Shown: positions 8,672-17,484, counted from the first letter of the stretch. The stretch: 64,000 bases of DNA from Burkholderiaceae bacterium (GCA_919902775.1 CAKKRJ010000001.1:235133-299132); one strand, 5' to 3'. Made by a program: numbers and translations. The notes: generated by a model not told the origin, from the sequence alone.

Positions 8672-8687
8672 TGGCACGCACCTTGCT
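8672..8687 (+). promoter_or_regulatory. Sigma-54 (-24/-12) promoter for flhA operon
   Basis: TGGCACGCACCTTGCT is an exact match to the consensus TGGCACG-N4-TTGCW. The predicted transcript start near 8698 is about 50 nt upstream of the flhA ATG at 8749. The element lies downstream of an earlier in-frame ATG at 8653, which rules that ATG out as the start when this promoter is used. Confidence 0.82.
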
Positions 8688-8748
8688 TCATGGTGTTGAA
8701 ACATTTACACCCCAACCCTTTGTTCACTCTGTCAGCGCCCACTTTCCC

Positions 8749-10866
8749 ATGAACACTTTGACCCTGTCAGCGATCCGGCAGAACTTCTCGCGCTTCGATA
8801 TCGCGGGTTTGGGCTTGCCAGCTTTGGTCTTGCTGATCATGGCCATGTTGGTGGTGCCGCTGCCGCCGTTGCTGCTGGACATTTTGTTCACCTTCAACAT
8901 CATGATTGGCCTGGTGGTCATCATGATCGCGATTGGCACGCGCAAGCCGTTGGAGTTTTCGTCGTTCCCTTCGGTGTTGCTGTTTGCCACCATGTTGCGT
9001 TTGGCGTTGAACGTGGCTTCCACCCGCGTGGTGCTGGTCAAGGGCCACGAGGGTGCCGAGGCTGCAGGCAAGGTGATTGCGGCCTTTGGCGAGTTCGTGA
9101 TCGGCGGCAATTACCTGGTGGGTTTCATCATCTTCGTGATCTTGATGATCGTGAACTTCTTTGTGGTGACCAAGGGTGCGGGGCGTGTGTCCGAGGTCAA
9201 TGCCCGATTCACCCTGGACGCCATGCCCGGCAAACAGATGTCGATCGATGCCGATTTGAACGCGGGCGTGATCGACCAGGAAACCGCCAAAAAGCGCCGT
9301 GAAGAACTGGCCCAGGAGTCGGACTTCTTCGGCTCCATGGACGGTGCCTCCAAATTCGTCAGCGGTGACGCCATGGCGGGCATGCTGATTTTGATCATCA
9401 ACATTGTGGGTGGCCTGGCCATTGGCATCGGTCAGCACAATTTGCCTATCGGCGAAGCGACCCGTGTGTATGTCTTGTTGACCATCGGTGACGGTCTGGT
9501 CGCGCAGATCCCGTCTTTGTTCCTGTCGTTGGCCACCGCCATCATTGTGACCCGCGTGACGACATCCGAGTCGATGACCGAGCAGGCCAGCACCCAGTTG
9601 TCGAATGTGCCGGCCTTGTTCATCGCGGCGGGCATCTTGACCATCCTGGGCCTGGTGCCTGGCATGCCGCACCTGGTCTTTTTGGCCCTGGCCGGTGCCA
9701 CAGCAGGGATGGCGTTCATGATCATGCGCAAACAGATGTTGCTGGAGCAAACTGCGGCTGCACCTGCGGAGTCGACCACCGCCGCACCCAAAGAGCTGGA
9801 CTGGGACGATGTGGAGCAGGTGGACCTGATTGGTCTTGAGATTGGCTACGGCCTGATTCCTCTGGTCAACGTCGAGTCGGGCGGTCAGCTGATGACCCGT
9901 GTCAAAGGTGTGCGCAAAAAACTGTCCGCCGAATTGGGTTTTTTGGTGCAGCCGGTGCGCATCCGCGATGCTCTCAACCTGGAACCCGACGCGTACCACA
10001 TTGTTTTGAATGGCGTGGTGCGTGGTCGTGGCGAAGTCAAGGTTGGTCGCGAGCTGGCCATCAACCCGGGCAAGGTCTACGGCAAAGTCGAAGGCGAGCC
10101 CACCAAAGAGCCGGCTTTTGGCCTGGAAGCGGTGTGGATTCAGCCCGCCTGGCGTGACCAGGCACGGGCTTTGGGTTACACCGTGGTGGACCCGAGCACA
10201 GCGATTGCCACCCACATGAACAAGGTGTTGCGTGACAACGCCTCCGAGTTGATGAGCCACGACGAAGCACAAAAACTGTTGGACAAGCTGGCCGCCAAAT
10301 CGCCCAAGCTGGTCGAAGAGCTGGTGCCTGGCAAATTGTCCCTGGGTGTGGTCACCCGCACCTTGCAAAACCTGTTGCAGGAGTCGGTGCCGATCCGCGA
10401 CATGCGCACGGTTGTCGAAGCCCTGACCGAGGTGTGCGGCCGCACGCAAGATCCAGACCAATTGACCCAATTGGTGCGTCCAAAACTGGGCCGCATGATC
10501 GTACAAAGTCTGACGGAAAACCGCGAAACCTTGTCGGTTCTGACGCTGGACCCGCAACTTGAACAGTTGTTGCACAACGTGTTGCAACAAAACACCAATG
10601 CCGCCGGCATGGTGCTGGAGCCCGGTTTGGCCGACAGCCTGTTTGCTGCTTTGCGCGAAAGCGCTCGGTCCACGGAAGAACAGGGCTTGCCCGCCGTGCT
10701 GGTGGTTTCACCCGCTATCCGTCCGTGGATGTCGCGCGCCGTGCGCTACCGCGTGAACGACCTCACTGTTTTGTCTTACAGCGAAATTCCGGATGACCAG
10801 GCCGTCAAGGTGATCAACACCGTGCAAGCCGACTCACGCAACAACCCTTCTGCCCCCAGGGCCTGA
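8749..10866 (+). CDS. flhA: Flagellar export gate protein FlhA
   Basis: The protein has 705 residues. The N-terminal half has about eight membrane helices and the FHIPEP signature region (RVSEVNARFTLDAMPGKQMS, about residues 145-165). The C-terminal half is the cytoplasmic ring domain that docks chaperone-substrate complexes. FlhA couples export to the proton motive force. The start at 8749 (MNTLTLSAIRQ) is fixed by the upstream sigma-54 promoter, although no clear Shine-Dalgarno sequence is seen. It heads the plus-strand operon and ends 6 bp before flhF. Confidence 0.97.
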   Translation: MNTLTLSAIRQNFSRFDIAGLGLPALVLLIMAMLVVPLPPLLLDILFTFNIMIGLVVIMIAIGTRKPLEFSSFPSVLLFATMLRLALNVASTRVVLVKGHEGAEAAGKVIAAFGEFVIGGNYLVGFIIFVILMIVNFFVVTKGAGRVSEVNARFTLDAMPGKQMSIDADLNAGVIDQETAKKRREELAQESDFFGSMDGASKFVSGDAMAGMLILIINIVGGLAIGIGQHNLPIGEATRVYVLLTIGDGLVAQIPSLFLSLATAIIVTRVTTSESMTEQASTQLSNVPALFIAAGILTILGLVPGMPHLVFLALAGATAGMAFMIMRKQMLLEQTAAAPAESTTAAPKELDWDDVEQVDLIGLEIGYGLIPLVNVESGGQLMTRVKGVRKKLSAELGFLVQPVRIRDALNLEPDAYHIVLNGVVRGRGEVKVGRELAINPGKVYGKVEGEPTKEPAFGLEAVWIQPAWRDQARALGYTVVDPSTAIATHMNKVLRDNASELMSHDEAQKLLDKLAAKSPKLVEELVPGKLSLGVVTRTLQNLLQESVPIRDMRTVVEALTEVCGRTQDPDQLTQLVRPKLGRMIVQSLTENRETLSVLTLDPQLEQLLHNVLQQNTNAAGMVLEPGLADSLFAALRESARSTEEQGLPAVLVVSPAIRPWMSRAVRYRVNDLTVLSYSEIPDDQAVKVINTVQADSRNNPSAPRA

Positions 10867-10872
10867 TAAATC

Positions 10873-12402
10873 ATGGAACTCAAACGCATCATTGCCCGCG
10901 ACAGCCGCTCCGCCAATGAAAAAGCCATTCAGTTGTATGGTCCCGATGTCCTGATCATTTCCAGTCAGCGGGTCGATCAGCAGACCGAATTGATTGTGGC
11001 GGTCGATGTGGCCAGTGCGCCTGCTGACGTGCCCCAGACCACAGCGCAGGCGGTTAACCGGGTGGGAGCCAATGACTTCAAGTCGGACGACGACCAGAGC
11101 CTGCCATTTGCCGCCGTTTTCCAAAGTGCCAGCGGCCAGGCGGCACCCGCCCGCGTGCAGGACGATGCCAACCCGGGGGATTTTCAGACCGGGCAAGCCC
11201 AATTGATGTCGCGTGGCATGGCCGTGGCGCCAGAGGCTGTACCTGTTGCCGCACCTGTGGCACCCGTGGCTCCCATGACGGCCCCTGTGATCGCCCCTGC
11301 GGTGGCCCAAATGGCGCCCGCGCAGCCGCTGGCCGCCCATGCCCCAGCAGTGCAGGCCGCTTCGGTCGCGCATTACGAACAGCAGCGCAGCCACGAAATC
11401 GTGGACTTGTTGCGTCAGGAAATGGCGGCTTTGCGCCAAGAGTTCGCGCTGTCCCGCCAAATGCAGCCTTGGCAGCAAGCGCTGGGCTTGTCGGGCGACA
11501 TCCAAAAATTGTCCATGGCGATGCAGGAAGTGGGCATGCCCGTGGCCCTGCGTTCCTTGCTCACAGACAGCATCCAGCAACTGGACACCCTGGAGGAGGC
11601 TTGGCCCGTGGTGGAGCGTTTGTTGACCGACGCCATCAGCCGCCCAGCCAAGTCCGTGCCCGACGCGGGGGTGCATGCCTTGTGCGGGCCTTCGGGGGCC
11701 GGCAAAACCTCCATGCTGGGACGTTTGGCTTATGCCGCCGCCCAGACCCATGGGGCCGAAAAGCAAGTCATGATCAGCTACGGCGACCAGCGTCCTGGTG
11801 CCTGGTCGCAAATCCAGTTGTTGGCATCGCAGGCCGGTGCCACGTGCTTTCGTGTTGCCGACCTGTCCATGCTGCAGACCTTGCTCGACGATTTGCACGG
11901 CAAAACGATCTGGATTGACACCCCCGGTGCCGATTTCGCGGCCCAGGCCCAACAACTGCAGTCCCAGACGGGCATGGCCATCCATGCGGTGCTGCCGGTT
12001 GATGCTACAGTGACGAGCGTGCAAAAAATTCTCCAAAATCCAGAAATTCGCTGGTCGTCCATGATGCTTACCAAAGTTGATGAAGCTGCTTACCCGTGGC
12101 CATTGATCAAAGGCCTGTGCGACCAGTCTTTGGCGATTTCCTGCATGGCCGAGGACAGCAAAATCAACGTGCCCCCCTTGTCGTTTGGTGCGGAGCGCCT
12201 GGTGGCTTTGGCCATGACGCCTTTGCAGGCCTTGTTGCCCGAACTTCAGCACTTGCCTGTGGCGGTTCAGCCCGCAAAGGTGGTGCGCAAGCCCCGTGTC
12301 AAAAAAGAGACCGCTGTGTCTCTGGACATTCAACCCAAGTCCCGTGCTGTGAAGCCTCGGGCTGTGACGGCCAAGTCGTCGGCCAAGGCTGTTCATGGAT
12401 AA
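10873..12402 (+). CDS. flhF: Flagellar placement GTPase FlhF
   Basis: The protein has 509 residues. The N-terminal B domain (MELKRIIARDSRSA) and a Pro/Ala-rich linker (about 115-165) are followed by SRP-type N and G domains. The P-loop GPSGAGKT is at 272-279, the G3-like DTPG at 349-352 and the G4 motif TKVDEA near 395. The usual DTYRIGA segment is replaced by GDQRPGAWSQ (about 304-313), and the motif after G4 is also divergent. FlhF recruits early basal-body parts to the cell pole, and its activity is set by FlhG. The flhG start lies inside its last codons, an 8 bp overlap. Confidence 0.92.
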   Translation: MELKRIIARDSRSANEKAIQLYGPDVLIISSQRVDQQTELIVAVDVASAPADVPQTTAQAVNRVGANDFKSDDDQSLPFAAVFQSASGQAAPARVQDDANPGDFQTGQAQLMSRGMAVAPEAVPVAAPVAPVAPMTAPVIAPAVAQMAPAQPLAAHAPAVQAASVAHYEQQRSHEIVDLLRQEMAALRQEFALSRQMQPWQQALGLSGDIQKLSMAMQEVGMPVALRSLLTDSIQQLDTLEEAWPVVERLLTDAISRPAKSVPDAGVHALCGPSGAGKTSMLGRLAYAAAQTHGAEKQVMISYGDQRPGAWSQIQLLASQAGATCFRVADLSMLQTLLDDLHGKTIWIDTPGADFAAQAQQLQSQTGMAIHAVLPVDATVTSVQKILQNPEIRWSSMMLTKVDEAAYPWPLIKGLCDQSLAISCMAEDSKINVPPLSFGAERLVALAMTPLQALLPELQHLPVAVQPAKVVRKPRVKKETAVSLDIQPKSRAVKPRAVTAKSSAKAVHG

Positions 12403-13219
12403 AAATAGTTTCCCTCAGGTGATTGGTGTGGCCAGCGGCAAAGGCGGCGCGGGCAAGACGACCGTGGCGATCAACCTCGCGGTGGCCCTGGCGATGCGGG
12501 GCCACAACGTGATGCTGCTGGACGCCGACCTGGGCATGGCCAATGCCCAGATTGCATTGGGCGCCCATGCCCCTTTCAACATCAGCCATGTGCTCAACGG
12601 CAGCAAAACCCTGCAAGAAGTCTTGGTCACCACCACCCAGGGCGTGCGTCTGGTGCCTGGCGCGTCGGGTTTGCGGGACATCGCCGCGCTCGATTCGGCG
12701 CAAATTGCCACCATGATCCATGCGTTTGACACCCTGGACGAACCGGTCGATTACCTGGTGGTGGATGTGGCCGCCGGCATTGCGCCCGCTGTGCTCGACT
12801 TCATGGCCGCCTGCCAGCGCCGCTTTGTGGTGGTGTGCGACCAGCCATCGTCGATCGCCGATGCGTATGGCCTGATCAAGGTCATGGCGACCGAGCAGTC
12901 GCTGGACGAGATTTACCTGATTCCCAACATGGTGGGCAGCGACCAGGAAGGCCGTCGGCTTTACCGCCGCCTGAATGACGTGTGCACCCGTTTCCTGGGG
13001 ATTTCGATCCGTTATCTGCACGCCATCCAGGGCGACGAGCTGGTGCTGCAGGCTTTGCGCAAATACCAGTCGGTCCTTGATTACGCACCGGGCAGCGCGG
13101 CAGCGCGTGATTTCCGAGGTTTGGCCGAAGCGCTGGACCACCTTCCCCGCATCGAGTCCGCATCCGGACGCATGCAGTTTTTCATGGAACGCATGCTCCG
13201 CGTTCCCGCAGACAGGTAA
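12395..13219 (+). CDS. flhG: Flagellar number regulator FlhG (FleN), MinD-like ATPase
   Basis: This is a 274-residue protein. The deviant Walker A motif GKGGAGKTT is at about 16-24, switch-like DADLGMANAQIALG follows at about 44-57, and the DVAAG segment is around 126-130. FlhG binds ATP, dimerises on the membrane, stimulates FlhF GTPase activity and limits flagellar number. It overlaps flhF by 8 bp and precedes fliA by 5 bp, the standard polar-flagellum order. Confidence 0.94.
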   Translation: MDKNSFPQVIGVASGKGGAGKTTVAINLAVALAMRGHNVMLLDADLGMANAQIALGAHAPFNISHVLNGSKTLQEVLVTTTQGVRLVPGASGLRDIAALDSAQIATMIHAFDTLDEPVDYLVVDVAAGIAPAVLDFMAACQRRFVVVCDQPSSIADAYGLIKVMATEQSLDEIYLIPNMVGSDQEGRRLYRRLNDVCTRFLGISIRYLHAIQGDELVLQALRKYQSVLDYAPGSAAARDFRGLAEALDHLPRIESASGRMQFFMERMLRVPADR

Positions 13220-13224
13220 GGCAC

Positions 13225-13947
13225 ATGAGCATCAATGTGTCTTTATATGAAGAGGTCGGAAACGAGGCCGGAAACCGGCACGAGTCCTTGATCCTGGCGC
13301 ACATGCCCATGGTCAAGCGTGTGGCGGTGCACCTGAAAGCCCGTCTTCCGCCTTTCATGGAGCTCGATGAGCTCGTGCAGGTGGGCATGGTGGGTCTGAT
13401 TGAGGCGGCCCGCTCTTTTGACCCAACCAAAGGTTTTGAATTTGAACATTTCGCACTCAGCCGTGTGCGAGGGGCCATCCTGGACGAAGTCCGGCGGCAG
13501 TCGTTTTTGCCACGTTCGGCGGTGGCGTTCAATAAAAACGAAAACGAAGCGGTGCACGTTTTGGCCGCCGAGTTGGGCCGGGCGCCCACCCAGATTGAGT
13601 TGGCCCAGTTCATGGGCAAGGAAATTGAAGAATTCCACAAGGAGCGGGGACAGGCCAAACGCTTTGAAACCTTCTCGATGGAGGTGGTGAACGACGAAGT
13701 CATGAGCATGCCAGGCGACAGCGCCATGCAACCCGAGACCATGGTGGAAGAGGCCGAGTTCATGGAGGCGGTGGTGCAGGCCATCGACCAATTGCCTGAG
13801 CGTGAACGCATGGTGATGTCGCTTTATTACGTCGAAGAGCTCAATCTCAAGGAGATCGGCGAGGTGTTGGGCGTGAGCGAGTCGAGGATCAGTCAAATTC
13901 TTTCTTCGGTGGTGAAGAAGTTGCGGCAAAATCTCCAAATAGCCTAA
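13225..13947 (+). CDS. fliA: Flagellar sigma factor sigma-28 (FliA)
   Basis: The protein has 240 residues with sigma regions 2, 3 and 4. Region 2 is around 25-95 (ELVQVGMVGLIEAARSFDP, then FALSRVRGAILDEVR). Region 4 has the helix-turn-helix LKEIGEVLGVSESRISQIL (about 207-225). It directs transcription of late flagellar and chemotaxis genes once FlgM is exported. A target promoter is visible in front of fliS. It follows flhG by 5 bp. Confidence 0.97.
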   Translation: MSINVSLYEEVGNEAGNRHESLILAHMPMVKRVAVHLKARLPPFMELDELVQVGMVGLIEAARSFDPTKGFEFEHFALSRVRGAILDEVRRQSFLPRSAVAFNKNENEAVHVLAAELGRAPTQIELAQFMGKEIEEFHKERGQAKRFETFSMEVVNDEVMSMPGDSAMQPETMVEEAEFMEAVVQAIDQLPERERMVMSLYYVEELNLKEIGEVLGVSESRISQILSSVVKKLRQNLQIA

Positions 13948-13963
13948 AGCTGACAAATCAAAA

Positions 13964-14512
13964 ATGTTCAGTTTCTTCAAACGCAACCAACCCGCAGACG
14001 AGATGCGGCGGGCTGTGGCGGCCTATGAGAAAGTGGCGTCTCTTTCATCCGATTCACACGAGGCGCGCAGTCTGCGGCTGCGCATGGGCTTGATTTGCCG
14101 AGCCCACCTGGACAAGACTTTCATTGCCGGGGCAGAGCAAACTGCCATTTGGCAAGAACAGGCCAGAACAGCGCTGATCGAAGGCTCGCCCTTGCCCGAG
14201 GTGCCGGTGCCCTCCAAGTTCCAGAAAATTCTGACCAGTGAATCCGAGATTTACGCGTACTTGCCCGAAGAATTTGTGGTCGAGGCCTTCGCGCTGGGCT
14301 CGCGTTACCAAAAAATGGACTTGTCCGCCCGCAAGGCGATCGAAGCCATGCAGGCCCTGGCCAACCAAATCAGCCATTACGAGCTGCGTTTGCCTGAGCC
14401 GTTTCAGGTGCTGGATTTTTTGCGCGAGGAACTGGCCGCTCAGGCCGCCTTGCAAGAAGCTGAGGAGGCGGCAGCACAAACCCCGCCACCTGTTGATGGG
14501 CCCACGCCATGA
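13964..14512 (+). CDS. Unrecognised soluble protein in the flhA-fliA operon
   Basis: The protein has 182 residues and no signal peptide or membrane helix. It is mostly helical in appearance. The N-terminus MFSFFKRNQPADEMRRAV is amphipathic and basic, the centre contains a Phe/Tyr-rich stretch (SEIYAYLPEEFVVEAF, about 95-110), and the C-terminus is an acidic Ala/Glu-rich tail ending in prolines. No family is recognised. It begins 16 bp after fliA, and its stop overlaps the next start (ATGA), so the pair is translationally coupled. A flagellar accessory function is inferred only from position. Confidence 0.75.
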   Translation: MFSFFKRNQPADEMRRAVAAYEKVASLSSDSHEARSLRLRMGLICRAHLDKTFIAGAEQTAIWQEQARTALIEGSPLPEVPVPSKFQKILTSESEIYAYLPEEFVVEAFALGSRYQKMDLSARKAIEAMQALANQISHYELRLPEPFQVLDFLREELAAQAALQEAEEAAAQTPPPVDGPTP

Positions 14513-15126
14513 CCGTCATGGATGCGCTGGTCAATGCATTGATGGCGATCGGTTTGCTGCTGATCCTGATCCTGATCATTTATTTGATCGACAGGGTCAA
14601 CTCCATTGAAAAAGAAACCCGTCAGGTGATGAACACCCTTGCGGAAAATTCTGCGCGCACCACCACCACGCCGTTCATGGGGCTCAGCGGTAAAAAGCTG
14701 TGGGACACCATGACGGGCAGGGAAGACGGGCTGGACGCCGAGTCTTTGGCCCAGCTGCGCAGCCGCTACCAGTTGGTTTTGTCCAAGCACATGGAGGCTT
14801 TGTACCAAGAGGGCTACAAGGACGGGTTCCGCGGTGTCATGGTCGAACCGCCCAATACGAAACAAGTTTCGACATCGAAAGGCACGGTGGAGTCCTGGAT
14901 TCCCTCGGCGCAAGCCAATGCCTTGTACCAATGTGGGTTGAGTGCCTCGCAAACGCCCGAGGCCGACTGGGGTCCCATTCGTTCCTCCATGGATGAAGCC
15001 GGGCAATATTTGCTGACCAAAACCCAGTTGGATGCCAGCAGCCCCTTGTCCGATTGGTTGATGCCGGCGGCTGTCCCGAATGACAGCAGTGGAACGGCAG
15101 AGGCTCCTGGCGCCGCCGGCCATTAA
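14509..15126 (+). CDS. Unrecognised single-pass membrane protein next to fliS
   Basis: The protein has 205 residues. A strong N-terminal membrane helix (about 9-28, rich in Leu/Ile) is followed by a short heptad-like stretch (about 29-50) and a polar domain with no recognised fold. The orientation is not certain from sequence. It overlaps the preceding unknown gene by four bases and is the last gene before the sigma-28 promoter of fliS. Taken together, one soluble and one membrane partner made from the same message suggest a two-protein complex. That is an inference. Confidence 0.75.
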   Translation: MTVMDALVNALMAIGLLLILILIIYLIDRVNSIEKETRQVMNTLAENSARTTTTPFMGLSGKKLWDTMTGREDGLDAESLAQLRSRYQLVLSKHMEALYQEGYKDGFRGVMVEPPNTKQVSTSKGTVESWIPSAQANALYQCGLSASQTPEADWGPIRSSMDEAGQYLLTKTQLDASSPLSDWLMPAAVPNDSSGTAEAPGAAGH

Positions 15127-15189
15127 CGGGTGTCCTGGGCAGGCCTGAATGCCCGTTAAAAAATGTGCGCAGAAATAACGAAATCGGCC

Positions 15190-15216
15190 TTAAGTTTTCG
15201 GGTCCACCGCCGATTC
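15190..15216 (+). promoter_or_regulatory. Sigma-28 (FliA) promoter for fliS
   Basis: TTAAGTTT-N11-GCCGATTC matches the FliA consensus TAAAGTTT-N11-GCCGATAA, with exact spacing and 13 of 16 specified bases. Transcription would begin near 15224, about 26 nt before the fliS ATG. The element therefore excludes the longer reading frame that starts at 15163. Confidence 0.82.
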
Positions 15217-15249
15217 CTCCAGTACAGAAGTTGTCAAGGGGTTTTTTCC

Positions 15250-15672
15250 ATGCGTGCATATTCAAAGTTTGCTGAGAGCTACGGTTCCGTCCAGGTCGTG
15301 ACGGGTGTGGCCACGGCCGATAACATCCAGTTGATCCAGATGTTGTTTGATGGTTTGCTCGAGAGCCTCGCTGGAGCAACAGGCCATATCCAGAACAATG
15401 CCATTGAAGGCAAATCCAAAGCGCTGGCACGTGCTGGTCGCATTGTGGTGGGTCTGCAAGGCGCACTGGATTTCGAGCGCGGCGGTGAGCTGGCGCAAAA
15501 CCTGAATGAGCTGTATTCGTACGTCACGCGCCGGCTTTTTCACATCAACGCGCACAACGATTTGGCGGCGTTGGAAGAAGTCAAAGCCCTGATCATTGAC
15601 ATTTCCCAAGCCTGGCAAACCCTGCCCAGCTTGTTGGCCGATGCCAGCCGCAAAATGCATTACGCCAACTGA
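15250..15672 (+). CDS. fliS: Flagellin export chaperone FliS
   Basis: The protein has 140 residues and is all-helical. It has the FliS core NIQLIQMLFDGLLESL (about 24-39) and the central stretch ALARAGRIVVGLQGALDFERGG (about 58-79, Gly-rich at its end). It binds the flagellin C-terminus and prevents premature polymerisation. The ATG at 15250 is chosen because the sigma-28 promoter lies just upstream. The gene stands alone here, without fliD or fliT in the window. Confidence 0.93.
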   Translation: MRAYSKFAESYGSVQVVTGVATADNIQLIQMLFDGLLESLAGATGHIQNNAIEGKSKALARAGRIVVGLQGALDFERGGELAQNLNELYSYVTRRLFHINAHNDLAALEEVKALIIDISQAWQTLPSLLADASRKMHYAN

Positions 15673-15709
15673 AATGGTTGGTGAAGTGGCCAAAGGGCGC
15701 GATGCCTTT

Positions 15710-15786
15710 TGGCCTGCCCGACAGGAATCGAACCTGTGACCCACAGCTTAGAAGGCTGTTGCTCTATCCAACTGAGCTACGGGCAG
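15710..15786 (-). tRNA. tRNA-Arg (anticodon TCT)
   Basis: A complete cloverleaf reads on the minus strand. The acceptor pair is CTGCCCG/CGGGCAG, the anticodon stem ACAGC/GCTGT closes the loop CTTCTAA giving anticodon TCT, and the T-arm has GGTTCGATTCC. A genome-encoded CCA follows the discriminator base. It decodes AGA and AGG. Confidence 0.96.
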
Positions 15787-15799
15787 AATCTGGAAATGC

Positions 15800-15825
15800 A
15801 AAAGGCCCTGACGGGCCTTTTTTTT
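15800..15825. terminator. Intrinsic terminator hairpin between the two tRNA genes
   Basis: AAGGCCC-TGAC-GGGCCTT is a 7 bp GC-rich stem followed on the plus strand by eight T residues. It can stop plus-strand transcripts coming from fliS. Its left flank (AAAA) gives a weaker U tract on the minus strand, where it would separate tRNA-Pro from tRNA-Arg. Confidence 0.7.
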
Positions 15826-15899
15826 GGTATGGACAGAAGTGGGTTTGGAAAGAACCACTTGTGCTTTTTTTGGAATTTGCCTGAACCAGATCAGGTCAA

Positions 15900-15976
15900 T
15901 GGTCGGAGCGGCGGGATTCGAACTCGCGACCCTCTGCTCCCAAAGCAGATGCGCTACCAGGCTGCGCTACGCTCCG
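15900..15976 (-). tRNA. tRNA-Pro (anticodon TGG)
   Basis: A complete cloverleaf reads on the minus strand. The acceptor pair is CGGAGCG/CGCTCCG, the anticodon stem TCTGC/GCAGA closes the loop TTTGGGA giving anticodon TGG, and the T-arm has GAGTTCGAATC. CCA is encoded after discriminator A. It decodes CCA and wobble proline codons. Confidence 0.97.
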
Positions 15977-16144
15977 ACAAGCGATATTCTAACCCTCAAA
16001 TTCCCTGTTCTTGAGCCATCCGCTAAAAAAGTGTCGGTCACTTGAAAAAAAATTCCAGATCGTGCACGCCATCCCTGTTTTTCATGGGCCTGACCGCAAG
16101 GCTCCCAAGGTTCTAGGTGCACATGGATCGATCTGCGCAGCCAG

Positions 16145-16173
16145 CAAAAAAACGGCCTGCAGGTGCAGGCCGT
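16145..16173 (-). terminator. Intrinsic terminator after the acyl-CoA dehydrogenase gene
   Basis: A perfect 10 bp stem (ACGGCCTGCA/TGCAGGCCGT with a 2-nt centre) is followed on the minus strand by seven T residues. It lies 52 bp past the stop of the acyl-CoA dehydrogenase gene and ends that minus-strand operon before the tRNA genes. Confidence 0.8.
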
Positions 16174-16224
16174 CATCAGGGAGGGGCAGCGCGCGGGCAA
16201 CTGCCGCGTACCCACTGCCGGGTA

Positions 16225-17484
16225 TCAACTGCCGCGTGTGACGGGCATGTTCACCTCACCGGGCCAGGCGAGTTGCTTGGCCAGTTCCAGTTTGGCCAGC
16301 GAGTTGCGGTGCACTTCGTCCGGGCCATCGGCCAAACGCAAGGTGCGTTGGTGGGCGTAGGCATAAGCCAACGGGAAGTCTTGCGACACACCGCCACCGC
16401 CATGCGCCTGGATGGCCCAGTCGATGATCTGGCAGGCCATTTGTGGGGCCACGATTTTGATCATGGCGATCTCGGCCTTGGCGACCTTGTTGCCCACGGT
16501 GTCCATCATGTAGGCCGCTTTGAGTGTGAGCAGGCGGGCCTGTTCGATCATGCAGCGTGACTCGGCAATGCGCTCTTGCCACACCGTCTGGCGGGCCACT
16601 TCGCGGCCAAACGCCACGCGGGTGTTCAAGCGGTTGCACATCAACTCCAGTGCGCGTTCGGCGCAACCGATGGTGCGCATGCAGTGGTGAATGCGGCCAG
16701 GTCCCAGGCGACCTTGCGCGATTTCAAAGCCACGGCCTTCGCCCAGCAAAATGTTTTCGGCCGGCACACGCACATCCTTGAGCAGGACCTCCATGTGGCC
16801 ATGCGGGGCGTCGTCGTAGCCAAACACCGACAGGGCGCGCACCACGGTGATGCCGGGGGCATTGGCGGGCACCACGATCATGGACTGTTGTTCGTGGCGA
16901 CCTGCGTCGGGGTTGGTTTTGCCCATCACGATGTACACGGCGCAGCGTGGGTCACCGGCACCAGACGACCACCACTTGCGGCCATTGATGACGTAGTCGT
17001 TGCCATCACGGCGGATTTCACATTCGATGTTGGTGGCGTCTGACGAGGCCACATCGGGCTCGGTCATCAGGAAGGCCGACCGGATATCGCCGCGCAGCAG
17101 GGGTTCGAGCCATTCGTCCTTGAGTTGCTCGCTGGCGTAACGCTCCAGGGTTTCCATGTTGCCGGTGTCGGGTGCCGAGCAGTTGAAAATTTCAGCGGCG
17201 AAGGGCACGCGGCCCATGATTTCGCACAGCGGGGCGTATTCGAGGTTGGACAAGCCCTGGGGTGCACGCGTGGATTTGGGCAGGAACAGGTTCCACAGGC
17301 CGGCGGCTTTGGCCTTGGGTTTGAGTTCTTCGACGATGCGGGTCGGCACCCAGGCGTTGCCTTTGGCGCGGTTTTCGGCGATTTCCTCGAAGAAACGCGC
17401 TTCGTTGGGATAAATGTGCTCGTCCATGAAGGCCAGCAAGCGGGCCTGCATATCTTTCACCTTGGGGGTGTATTCAAAATCCAT
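16225..17484 (-). CDS. Acyl-CoA dehydrogenase, ACAD10/11-like
   Basis: This is a 419-residue FAD-dependent acyl-CoA dehydrogenase. The N-terminal helical domain is followed by the substrate/FAD middle domain ([16 protein letters not shown], about 137-152, then [10 protein letters not shown]) and a C-terminal domain with the family's [15 protein letters not shown] segment and the terminal [17 protein letters not shown]. It catalyses alpha,beta-dehydrogenation of acyl-CoA. The upstream gene is an APH-type phosphotransferase. The same kinase plus dehydrogenase pair is fused in eukaryotic ACAD10/11, where it acts on 4-hydroxyacyl-CoAs, so a hydroxy-fatty-acid substrate is plausible here. Confidence 0.92.
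   Translation of the reverse strand: MDFEYTPKVKDMQARLLAFMDEHIYPNEARFFEEIAENRAKGNAWVPTRIVEELKPKAKAAGLWNLFLPKSTRAPQGLSNLEYAPLCEIMGRVPFAAEIFNCSAPDTGNMETLERYASEQLKDEWLEPLLRGDIRSAFLMTEPDVASSDATNIECEIRRDGNDYVINGRKWWSSGAGDPRCAVYIVMGKTNPDAGRHEQQSMIVVPANAPGITVVRALSVFGYDDAPHGHMEVLLKDVRVPAENILLGEGRGFEIAQGRLGPGRIHHCMRTIGCAERALELMCNRLNTRVAFGREVARQTVWQERIAESRCMIEQARLLTLKAAYMMDTVGNKVAKAEIAMIKIVAPQMACQIIDWAIQAHGGGGVSQDFPLAYAYAHQRTLRLADGPDEVHRNSLAKLELAKQLAWPGEVNMPVTRGS

Noticed and set aside
8767..10590. 607-codon antisense frame across flhA
   Set aside because: It is a shadow of a well-conserved gene with low-complexity His/Gln-rich translation.
15123..15159. Stem TTAACGGG/CCCGTTAA after the second unknown gene as a terminator
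   Set aside because: The loop is about 20 nt and the downstream bases are A rather than T on the plus strand, so it is not a convincing intrinsic terminator.
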